From Plantactinospora sp. KBS50 (lineage in GTDB: Bacteria; Actinomycetota; Actinomycetes; Mycobacteriales; Micromonosporaceae): DNA of 64,000 bases. A program made the position numbers and the translations under genes. The stretch is from positions 1 through 64,000 of the forward strand of contig NZ_CP022961.1 in the NCBI RefSeq assembly GCF_002285795.1, given 5' to 3'. Below are positions 37,616-45,159 of this stretch, one piece after another. The notes under the pieces are model-generated. The model saw nothing but the letters and a program-made list of their open reading frames with translations, did no database searches and was not told the DNA's origin. Every line of letters starts with the position of its first letter. The first letter of the stretch is position 1.

Positions 37616-38155
37616 ATGGGTACGGGTGCCGACGGCCGGATGCATCCCGGCGACGATCCGAGTACGCCGGACCGCCTGCTCCGGGTGCCGAGCCGGCTGC
37701 TCGCCCGCGCGGCCGGGCACGCCGACCGGCTGGTGAGCGGCGGCCTGGCCGGCATCGGCGGGCACCGGTGGCACTACTCGGTGCTCGTCGCCCTGCACGA
37801 CGCCGGCCCGGCCAGCCAGGCGGCGCTCAGCCGCCGGACCGGGATCTACCGCAGCGACATGGTGGCGGTGCTCAACGAGTTGGAACAGCACGGGTACGTC
37901 CGGCGCACCCCGGACCCCGCCGACGGCCGCCGCAACGTCATCACCATCACCCCACCCGGTGCCGAACGACTCGCCCGGCTCGACGCTCAGGTGATGGCGC
38001 TCCAGGACGATCTGCTCGCGCCGCTGACCGCGGACGAACGCGAACAACTCGTCGAGCTGCTGGTCCGGCTGACCAGCCACCACTCCCGAGGACCGGCGGC
38101 ACTGCCGGGTGGACTGCCGGGTGGGCCGCCGGCCGCGCCGCCGGGTGGGCCGTGA
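37616..38155 (+). CDS. MarR-family regulator
   Basis: A 179-residue regulator with a winged HTH: WHYSVLVALHDAGPASQAALSRRTGIYRSDMVAVLNELEQHGYVRRTPDPADGRRNVITIT (about residues 57-117). It has a Pro/Gly-rich tail with the repeat GGLPGGPPAAPPGGP, which is unusual and maybe disordered. The gene starts 20 bases after the third palindrome. Ligand unknown, probably the hydrolase substrate or product. Confidence 0.92.
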   Translation: MGTGADGRMHPGDDPSTPDRLLRVPSRLLARAAGHADRLVSGGLAGIGGHRWHYSVLVALHDAGPASQAALSRRTGIYRSDMVAVLNELEQHGYVRRTPDPADGRRNVITITPPGAERLARLDAQVMALQDDLLAPLTADEREQLVELLVRLTSHHSRGPAALPGGLPGGPPAAPPGGP

Positions 38156-38165
38156 CCGGCGCGGC

Positions 38166-39308
38166 CTAGTTTCCGAGTTGTGTCCGCGGCACCTTGGTGG
38201 ACGACCAGCTCACGTCGTACCGGGACCCGGCGACGGCCTGGGCGAAGGCCCGGGCCGAGGACCGGGAGCTGACGATGCGCCAGTCCAGCTCCTTGTCGGC
38301 CTCGAACCAGATGAGGCCGATGATGTCCGGGTGCCGGGGCAGCACCTGGAAGGTCTGCTTGATCCATTCCGCCTTGCGGCCGCTGGCGTCGGTCGCGGCG
38401 GTTTCGGTGATCACCAGCGGCCGGTCGCTGAAGGTACGGATCTGCTTGATGGTCGAGTTGAAGATCGAGTCGAAGGACCGGTAGTCCGCGAAGGCGCCCG
38501 TGCCGTAGTAGCCGGAGATTCCCAGCCAGTCGACGTAGCTGTCCCCCGGGTAGAGCGTCGAGAGCCGGGGTGTCGAGTCGTCCCACTCGGCGTTCGGGCT
38601 CCACACCCACACCACGTTGCCCGCCCCGGCCGCCACGAACAGGTCGTGCACGTGCCGCCACGCCCGTACGTAGTCGCCGGCCCGGTTGCCGTTGACCATC
38701 TCGGACCACGGGTACCAGTTGCCGTTCATCTCGTGCGCGAACCGGATGGCCACCGGATAGCCGAGCGACTTGATGCCGGCGGCCCAGGACAGCACGTAGT
38801 CGTCGAAGTCGCCGCCGGTGATCCGGGCCAGCCGGTAGTCCGGTTGCTTGGAGCGGATCCGGTCGATGGTCACCGGCCCGTACCCCTCGTCCCGGGCCTG
38901 CTGGTCCAGCCGGTAGTCCCAGGGCTCCCAGCCCAGCATCGGCATCATGCCGCGGTTGGCGATCCGGTCGAACAGCGTCCGGTCGAACCGGGTGGTCGCC
39001 CACCCGACGCTGAAGAGCATGACCTGGGGCGCCCGGCCGGCCGCCTTGGTGAACTCCTCGGTGGCGGCGAAGTCGTACGGGCCGGCGTCCGTGGTGAGGC
39101 CGATGAACGCCTTGCCGGCCGGCGGGAACAGTTCCGGCTCGGCCGAGGGGGACGGGCGGGCGCCCATGGCGACCGTCCCGGTCGGTCCGGGCAGCCCGGC
39201 CGCGGTCCGCGGTTGCGCCCCGGTCCGGGGCGCGACGACGAACGCGTACGTCAGCAGTGCGGCGGCGATCAGCACGGCCGCGATGCGCGGGACGGTCAGT
39301 CTCAGCAT
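38166..39308 (-). CDS. GH26-family glycoside hydrolase, membrane-anchored or secreted
   Basis: A 380-residue protein with an N-terminal hydrophobic segment (LTVPRIAAVLIAAALLTYAF) and a Ser/Pro linker. The GH26 catalytic domain shows VAIRFAHEMNGNWYPWSE (acid/base Glu in HEMNG near residue 203) and DRPLVITETAATD (nucleophile Glu near residue 300). GH26 enzymes are mostly beta-mannanases, with some beta-1,3-xylanases and lichenases. Its ATG overlaps the stop of the synthase gene upstream, so the two are translationally coupled. It may trim or release the polymer made by that synthase. Confidence 0.88.
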   Translation of the reverse strand: MLRLTVPRIAAVLIAAALLTYAFVVAPRTGAQPRTAAGLPGPTGTVAMGARPSPSAEPELFPPAGKAFIGLTTDAGPYDFAATEEFTKAAGRAPQVMLFSVGWATTRFDRTLFDRIANRGMMPMLGWEPWDYRLDQQARDEGYGPVTIDRIRSKQPDYRLARITGGDFDDYVLSWAAGIKSLGYPVAIRFAHEMNGNWYPWSEMVNGNRAGDYVRAWRHVHDLFVAAGAGNVVWVWSPNAEWDDSTPRLSTLYPGDSYVDWLGISGYYGTGAFADYRSFDSIFNSTIKQIRTFSDRPLVITETAATDASGRKAEWIKQTFQVLPRHPDIIGLIWFEADKELDWRIVSSRSSARAFAQAVAGSRYDVSWSSTKVPRTQLGN

Positions 39309-41026
39309 GGTACGTCCGCTTCCATGGTGCGGCGCCGCGACCGGTGGCCGGAGACCGCGGCGATCACGGGTGGGGCGACGCTCGCGAGCAGGCTCAGGCC
39401 GGGCCAGACCCGCAGCAGTTCGTAGCCGTGGCCGGGGACGAAGCTCGCGGCGAGCAGGATGACCGAGCCGAGCGCCCAGGCCAGGTGCACGCGGAAGGTG
39501 CCGGGTGACTCGCTGGTGCGCAGCTTGCCCTTGGCGGTGACCACGAAGCCGAGCCGGCGGCGCAGCATCGCGGCCACGCCGGCGGCCACGTACACCGGTC
39601 CGGTGCAGAGCGCGAGCGCCATCCCGGTGAGGCCGATCTCCTCGCGTTCGTGCGGCGCGATGTTGTAGCGGCGCAGCCAGAGCCACAGCGCGAACCAGGC
39701 GCCGATCGTCGCGCCCCACAGCATCGCCCAGGTGCCGGGATCGAGCTGCGCCGTGCTCAGGCCGGAGACCAGGTACATCGCGGTCGCCACGTTGCCCAGC
39801 AGCAGGCTGACCGCCACGCTGGGGTAGTAGAACTGCAACAGGCGGTACTGCCACCGGCGGCGGGCCGGCAGACCGTGCGGCGGGCGCAGGTCGGGGCGTA
39901 CCAGCAGTTCCCAGATGCCGGCGGCCCAGCGCCGTTGCTGGCTGAAGTAGTCGGCCCAGGACGTCGGCCCCTCCCCGATGGCCACCACGTCCGGGGTGTA
40001 GACGCCCTTCCACCGGTTGCCGGTCGCCGGGTTGACGGCGGCGTGGATCCGCAGGCTGGTGAGGTGGTCCTCGATGATCGAGTCCTGGTAGCCGCCGATG
40101 GTCCGCCAGGCGGCCGGCCGGTACAGGTGGCCGGTGCCGGTCAGCAGCGGGGCGTCCAGACCGTTGCCGCCCCGCGCGATCAGCCCGTTGAACAGGTACT
40201 GCTGCACGGAGGCGCCGTGCGCCACCCAGTTCTGGTGCATGTTGCCGTACACCTGGGGGGTGGCCACGAAAGCGACGTCCGGATCGCGGAAGTAGCCGAG
40301 GGTCCGTTCGAGGAGGGCCGGCAGCGGTACGTGGTCCGGGTCCAGATTGGCGACCACGTCGTAGCGGTGCTCGTGCTCGGCCCGCCAGGAGTTGTGGTTG
40401 CCGGACTTCGTCCGCGCCCGGAACTCGCCGCTGGGCTGGTTGTACTCGGGCCGGCCGCGCCGGCTGAAGTGGTGGACGTCGAGCCGGTCGGCCAGTTCCC
40501 GCACCGCAGGGTCGTTGCCCTCGTCGAGGATCCAGACGTCGACGCGGCCACAGTAGACGACCTGCCGCATCCGCCGCAGGGTCCGCTCGACGATCTCGAT
40601 CGGTTCCTTCTCGGGAACGATGGTCGTGAGCAGGGCCACCCGGAGGCCGACCGGCGGGTCGACGGGCACCGGGTCCCGGGCGTTGAAGGCGAACACCCAG
40701 ATGGCGGCGTTCTGCGCGAGCCGGATCAGCTCGACGGCGACGATCACGCAGAACCCGATCCGGGCGAGCGCCGTCTGCCAGCCGCCCGGTCCGGGGGCGC
40801 CCAGTCCGGGTACGTGGCCCGGAAGCAGCAGCCAGCCGATGAAGGTCAGCCCGGCCGCGAGGTTGGCCAGCACGAGCAGGGTCAGGACGAGGCGCCCCGC
40901 CGGCGATGCCACGTGCCGGAACCGCACGGCGGCCCGAGCCCGGCGTGGGGCGCCGAGTTGGCCGGCCGTGGTGGCGCAGCTCGCGTACCCGATCCGGGTC
41001 GAGATGTTCTGGAGGACCACCGTCAC
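39302..41026 (-). CDS. Cellulose-synthase-like membrane glycosyltransferase (GT2)
   Basis: A 574-residue processive GT2 enzyme. Membrane helices flank a cytosolic domain with DVWILDEGND, VANLDPDHVPLP (D-X-D type), LTGTGHLYRPAAW and the QQRRW motif in FSQQRRWAAGIWELL, all typical of BcsA-type synthases. Helices follow up to the C-terminus. No PilZ domain is visible, so c-di-GMP control is not indicated. Downstream GH26 and upstream GT39-like genes suggest exopolysaccharide synthesis. The product could be a beta-glucan or beta-mannan; this is inference. Confidence 0.88.
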   Translation of the reverse strand: MTVVLQNISTRIGYASCATTAGQLGAPRRARAAVRFRHVASPAGRLVLTLLVLANLAAGLTFIGWLLLPGHVPGLGAPGPGGWQTALARIGFCVIVAVELIRLAQNAAIWVFAFNARDPVPVDPPVGLRVALLTTIVPEKEPIEIVERTLRRMRQVVYCGRVDVWILDEGNDPAVRELADRLDVHHFSRRGRPEYNQPSGEFRARTKSGNHNSWRAEHEHRYDVVANLDPDHVPLPALLERTLGYFRDPDVAFVATPQVYGNMHQNWVAHGASVQQYLFNGLIARGGNGLDAPLLTGTGHLYRPAAWRTIGGYQDSIIEDHLTSLRIHAAVNPATGNRWKGVYTPDVVAIGEGPTSWADYFSQQRRWAAGIWELLVRPDLRPPHGLPARRRWQYRLLQFYYPSVAVSLLLGNVATAMYLVSGLSTAQLDPGTWAMLWGATIGAWFALWLWLRRYNIAPHEREEIGLTGMALALCTGPVYVAAGVAAMLRRRLGFVVTAKGKLRTSESPGTFRVHLAWALGSVILLAASFVPGHGYELLRVWPGLSLLASVAPPVIAAVSGHRSRRRTMEADVPC

Positions 41027-41147
41027 CCTCCCGCGGGTTCCCGCCTGCTCGTGACCGTCCGTGGTCAGGCTAAAGGAACTATTCGGTCATAAAGGGAGAA
41101 TTCATAAAAGCATTCGACGATGGTCGCCGCGCCCGCACGGGCTCCGG

Positions 41148-42818
41148 CTAGACGCCGGGGCGGCCCGGCACCAGCAGCGCGAGGGTGAGCCCGGTGGGTC
41201 GCCACACCCGCGCGACCTGGTACCTCGCCCGCAGCAACTGCTCGGTCCGGCCGCCGAGCGCGGACACCGGATCCGGCCGCTCGCCGACCTGCACCAGCCA
41301 CAGCCGTGGGCTGTCGCCCAGGCAGGCGGCGGGATCGGTGCACCCGGCGCCGTCCGCGGGCCGCTCGGCCAGCGGCCCGGCCGCGCGCTGGCCGGTCCGC
41401 GGCCCGTCAGCGGCCTGTCCGGTCAGCGGCACGTCCGCGGGCCGCAGGTCCGCCGGCACGTAGTGGGCGACCACGGCCCGACCGACCCAGCCGTCCCGGT
41501 CCTGCGCCGAGCCGTACACGATGCCGTCGCCCGGCCGGGCCATCGCCCGGATCACCTCCGCGACCGCGCGGGTGTCCTGCCGGTGGCCGTCGGCGCCGCG
41601 GACGGCCACCTGGACCGGCAGCCCGACCAGCGCGATCACGGCGAGCACCGGCGCGGCCCAGCGGACCCGCGTCCGGGCCAGCGCGGCCCCGGCCAGGCCC
41701 GCCCAGGCCGGGACCGTGAAGAGCAGGTACGGCGCCGGCGTCACCGGGGTGACCTGCGCGACCAGCAGCAGCGCGGCGGCCGGCACCACGGCCCAGGCCG
41801 TGTAGGTGGCGGTGGCCGCCCGCAACGGCAGCCCGAACAGCGCCAACCCGAGCAGCGCGACGCCCAGCGCCGTGGCGCCGAAGAGTTCCGCCGGGATCGC
41901 GGCGATCGGGTGCGGGCCGGCGCCGGAGAGATGCGGCAACACGGCGCCGGAGAGGTGCGGCAGCGCGGCGCCGGAGAGGTGCGGCGGCACCGTGCCCTGC
42001 CGCGCGGCCAGCCAGAGCAGCCCGGCCGCCGGCAGCGCCCCGGCGGCCGCGGTGGCGAGCCAGCGACCGGCCAGCCGCCGCCGGAACGCCAGCACCGCCC
42101 AGCCGTGCCCGGCCAGCAGCAGCAGCGCGCCGGCGCCGCACGCGCCCAGGACCAGGATCGACAGGCCGTACGCGAGATGGCGCCGGAGACCGGGCCGGTC
42201 CAGCGCGCGCCCGAGCAGCAGGGTGGAAAGCACCGCGGCGCACACGGTCAGCGCGCCCGGACCGGCCTCCTGGGCGTACCGGGTGGACGTCGGCAGCACG
42301 GCGAAGACGACGCCGGCGAGCAGCCCGGCGCGCGGGTTGCCCAGCCGGGTCCCCAGCACGCCGACCAGGGCGGCCGCCGCGGTCATCGCGATCAGCGACG
42401 GTGCCCGCAGCGCCAGGTCCGAGCCGCCGCAGAGCTCCACCCAGGCCCGCATCGCCAGGTGGTACGGGACCAGGGCCGGACCGTCGGCCGGGTGCGCCGG
42501 CGGGCCGCTGCCGGCGGCGCTGGCCCAGGTCGCCAGCTCGTCGGTGCCCAACCCGGGCCGGCCCAGCCCGGCCGCGCCGAGCGCGCCGAGCAGCAGCGCC
42601 GGGACGGCCCAGGCGGCGGTACGCCAGCCGGGGCCGCCGGAGGCCCGCGGACCGCCGGAGCCCGCCCGGCCGGCGGAGGACCCCGGGCTCTCGCCCCAGG
42701 GGTCCTCGGCGCCGGCTGGCGGTGCCCCGACTCGGGGCAGGACGATGGTGTCCGCTTCCAACATGTCCCACGCTTCCTCGCGACGGGCCGAGGAACCGGT
42801 TCGGCCACTGACCGTCAC
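41148..42818 (-). CDS. GT39-like (ArnT/PMT superfamily) membrane protein
   Basis: A 556-residue multipass protein with a disordered N-terminus, then about ten helices. The first loop has LGTDELATWASAAGSGP, resembling the acidic loop-1 motif of lipid-linked glycosyltransferases. A C-terminal soluble part follows. A three-copy PHLSGA repeat lies in a loop (DNA 41921-41992). The start is uncertain: the 42818 start or a downstream Met in MLEADTIVLPRVG. It probably transfers a sugar from a polyprenyl carrier. Co-directional with the synthase/GH26 genes, 122 bases upstream of the synthase. Confidence 0.7.
   Translation of the reverse strand: MTVSGRTGSSARREEAWDMLEADTIVLPRVGAPPAGAEDPWGESPGSSAGRAGSGGPRASGGPGWRTAAWAVPALLLGALGAAGLGRPGLGTDELATWASAAGSGPPAHPADGPALVPYHLAMRAWVELCGGSDLALRAPSLIAMTAAAALVGVLGTRLGNPRAGLLAGVVFAVLPTSTRYAQEAGPGALTVCAAVLSTLLLGRALDRPGLRRHLAYGLSILVLGACGAGALLLLAGHGWAVLAFRRRLAGRWLATAAAGALPAAGLLWLAARQGTVPPHLSGAALPHLSGAVLPHLSGAGPHPIAAIPAELFGATALGVALLGLALFGLPLRAATATYTAWAVVPAAALLLVAQVTPVTPAPYLLFTVPAWAGLAGAALARTRVRWAAPVLAVIALVGLPVQVAVRGADGHRQDTRAVAEVIRAMARPGDGIVYGSAQDRDGWVGRAVVAHYVPADLRPADVPLTGQAADGPRTGQRAAGPLAERPADGAGCTDPAACLGDSPRLWLVQVGERPDPVSALGGRTEQLLRARYQVARVWRPTGLTLALLVPGRPGV
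41921..41992 (-). repeat. Three 24-base tandem repeats inside the GT39-like gene
   Basis: Three near-identical 24-base units start at 41921, 41945 and 41969 and encode the repeated motif PHLSGA plus two variable residues. They preserve the frame and may alter loop length between strains. Confidence 0.85.
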
Positions 42819-42904
42819 GAGGAGCCTAGCGAGACCAACTTCACGAAAGCGGTTAATACGGAGCTAATCGTCCCAATGACTCCCATACCTCCGGTGTTGC
42901 GCGG

Positions 42905-43582
42905 TCAGTCCTCGGCGCGCCACCGGTAGAACGGGGTCGCCACCGAGTCCTCCGGGCCCTGCCAGGCCTCCGGCCGGTACGGCCCGACGTACGGCGACAG
43001 ATCCTCCATGATCTTCGCGAAGGCCGGCCGGTCGTGGCTCTCCCGGGTCGCCGCGGCGGCCGCCGCCCGCTGCTCCAGCAGGTGCACGTACACGTCGTCG
43101 ATGGCGTACAGCCAGCGGCCGGTGACCCCGAGCGCCTCGGGCAGCGCTCCGGCGTCGGACTCGGCGAAGATCCGCGCCACGTCCGGCTCGGCCCCGGGCT
43201 TGAGCCGCCCGACGATCACCGTGAGCGTCCGGTCCGGGTCGGGCACCTCGGACTCCTCCTGCCCCTGCGGAACCCAGCGGTAGAACTCCTTCGCGACCGA
43301 GTCGGACGGGTTCTGCCAGTACCGCGGGTACGGCGTCACGTACGGGCCGATGGCCTCGGCGATCTTCTGGAACGCGGGCAGTCCGCGGGTCTGGCCGGAG
43401 ATCTTCGGGTCCTGCCGGCGCTCGATCACGTGCAGGTAGAGGTCGTGGTGCGAGAGCAGGATCCGGCCGATCACGCCGAGATCCTGCGGCCGGGTCGTCT
43501 GGTCGTAGTGCCCGAACACGTCGCCGACCGTCCGCTCGCTTCCAGGGACCATGTGGCAGACGATCACATTGCGGAAGACCAT
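42905..43582 (-). CDS. TcmI-type polyketide cyclase, tandem two-domain form
   Basis: TcmI-like cyclases fold and close rings of aromatic polyketides. This 225-residue protein consists of two related halves of about 108 residues, each ending in a motif of the type WQNPSDSVAKEFYRWVPQ (about residue 88) and WQGPEDSVATPFYRWRAED (C-terminus). Both begin with a hydrophobic strand and an Arg-rich segment (IGRILLSHHDLYLHVIERRQ; TGRWLYAIDDVYVHLLEQR). Part of a tailoring cassette with a P450 and monooxygenases. Confidence 0.85.
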   Translation of the reverse strand: MVFRNVIVCHMVPGSERTVGDVFGHYDQTTRPQDLGVIGRILLSHHDLYLHVIERRQDPKISGQTRGLPAFQKIAEAIGPYVTPYPRYWQNPSDSVAKEFYRWVPQGQEESEVPDPDRTLTVIVGRLKPGAEPDVARIFAESDAGALPEALGVTGRWLYAIDDVYVHLLEQRAAAAAATRESHDRPAFAKIMEDLSPYVGPYRPEAWQGPEDSVATPFYRWRAED

Positions 43583-43615
43583 GTGGTTGCTCCTTCGATG
43601 GTTGGCGAGGAACCC

Positions 43616-44842
43616 TCAGCCGGTGAACCGGACCGGAAGTTCGAGCAGCCCCCGGAACGGTGACGCGGCCGGCAGCCGGCGCAGTTCGCCGACCGGCACC
43701 CCGAGCCGCAACCCGGGCAGCCGGCGCAGCAGCGTTCCGAGGCCGAGCAGCGCCTCCATCCGGGCCAGCGAGACGCCCAGGCAGTAGTGCACCCCGTGGC
43801 CGAAGCCCAGGTGCGGGCCGCGCTCCTGGGCGATGTCCAGCCGGTCCGGCTCGGCGAACTGCCCGGGGTCGTGGTTGGCGGCGTTGAGCACCACGCCGAC
43901 GACCGAACCGCGCGGGATGCACACGCCGCGGTACTCGACGTCCTCGGTGGCGATCCGCGGGCTGGCCACCGGCAGCGGGCCGTCGAACCGGAGCAGCTCC
44001 TCGATCGCGGCCGGCAGCAGGTCGGGCTCGGCGCGCAGCCGGTCGAGCTGGTCCGGGTGGGTGAGCAGGGCCACCACCGCGTTGCCGAGAAAGTCCGCGG
44101 TGGTCTGGTGCCCGGCGAACAGCAGCAGGAAGGTGGTGGTCACCAGCTCCCGCTCGGAGAGCCTGCCCTCCTGGTCGCACGCGTCGATCAGGTCGCTGAC
44201 CAGGTCCCCGCCGGGCCGGGACCGCTTCGCCGCCACCAGTTCGGAGAGGTAGTCGTGCAGCCGGAGCTGGACCTCCTGCACGGCGGCCCGCTCCTCCTGC
44301 GGACTGCGCCGGGACGAGCCGGAGGTCCGGATCACCTGCGTCCAGTCCAGCACCCGGTCCCGGTCGGCCGCCGGAATCCCGAGCAGCTCGCAGATCACCA
44401 TCATGGGCAGCGGGATGGCGAAGTCGCGCATCAGCTCCGCCTCGCCGCGGGGCGCGAACTTGTCGATCAGGTCGTCCACCAGCCGCGCGACGCGGGGGCG
44501 CAGCGCCTCGATCCGACGCGGCGCGAACGCCTGCGAGACGATCCGGCGCAGCCGGGTGTGCTCCGGCGGATCCGCGTTGAGCATGTTCTGGTTCAGCCCC
44601 GCCGAGTTCGGCCCGAAGATCCGCAGGTAGTGCTGCTCGGGGCCGTACAGGTCCTTGGACAGCCGCGGGTCGGTCAGCGCCGCCTTGGCGTCGGCGTACC
44701 CGCTGATCAGGTACGTCTCGAACTGCGGCAGGCGGACCGGGCACACCGGGGCCTCGGCCCGCAGGCGCGCGAAGGTGGGGTACGGGTCGGCGGCGAACTC
44801 GTCGGTGTAGAGCTGCGCGGCCGGTACCGACTGCTCGGTCAT
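43616..44842 (-). CDS. Cytochrome P450
   Basis: A 408-residue soluble bacterial P450. Seen: I-helix LLFAGHQTTADFLGNAVVAL near residue 245, ExxR in IEELLRFDGP, and heme-binding FGHGVHYCLGVSLARMEALLGL near residue 350 with the axial Cys. The I-helix Gln in AGHQTT replaces the usual Glu, a variation seen in some polyketide P450s. The start ATG overlaps the stop of the ABM gene by four bases. Probably hydroxylates or couples an aromatic polyketide. Confidence 0.95.
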   Translation of the reverse strand: MTEQSVPAAQLYTDEFAADPYPTFARLRAEAPVCPVRLPQFETYLISGYADAKAALTDPRLSKDLYGPEQHYLRIFGPNSAGLNQNMLNADPPEHTRLRRIVSQAFAPRRIEALRPRVARLVDDLIDKFAPRGEAELMRDFAIPLPMMVICELLGIPAADRDRVLDWTQVIRTSGSSRRSPQEERAAVQEVQLRLHDYLSELVAAKRSRPGGDLVSDLIDACDQEGRLSERELVTTTFLLLFAGHQTTADFLGNAVVALLTHPDQLDRLRAEPDLLPAAIEELLRFDGPLPVASPRIATEDVEYRGVCIPRGSVVGVVLNAANHDPGQFAEPDRLDIAQERGPHLGFGHGVHYCLGVSLARMEALLGLGTLLRRLPGLRLGVPVGELRRLPAASPFRGLLELPVRFTG

Positions 44843-45159
44843 CGTGGGTCCTTCCCCTCGCCCGGTACGGTGTGCAACACCTGGTACGTGTGCCGGTGTG
44901 CGGATTCCCGCAGTTCGCGCAGGACGCTCAGCAGCCGGTCCCGGTGCTCGCTGCGGCCGAACGCGTCCAACCGGTCGCGGTCCGCCCACTCGCTGACGAT
45001 CAGGTAGCTGCGCGGGTCGTCGGCGTCCCGGAGCAGGTCCTGGCGCAGGCAGCCGTCCAGCGCGCGGATCTGTTCGGCCACCGACCGCCACGCCACCTCG
45101 AACCGCTCCTCGCACCCCTGCCGGGTCCGCATCGCCAGGAGGGTGCGCACGACGCTCAT
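44839..45159 (-). CDS. Antibiotic biosynthesis monooxygenase (ABM) domain protein
   Basis: A 106-residue ferredoxin-like ABM protein: MSVVRTLLAMRTRQGCEERF, ALDGCLRQDLLRDADDPRSYLIVSEWADRDRLDAFGRSEHRDRLLSVL. Cofactor-free quinone-forming oxygenases and related small enzymes belong here. It overlaps the FAD monooxygenase gene upstream (ATGA) and the P450 gene downstream, so all three are coupled. Confidence 0.9.
   Translation of the reverse strand: MSVVRTLLAMRTRQGCEERFEVAWRSVAEQIRALDGCLRQDLLRDADDPRSYLIVSEWADRDRLDAFGRSEHRDRLLSVLRELRESAHRHTYQVLHTVPGEGKDPR

Noticed and set aside
41921..41992. Direct repeats as a mobile-element footprint
   Set aside because: They are in-frame codon repeats within a membrane-protein gene with no transposase nearby.
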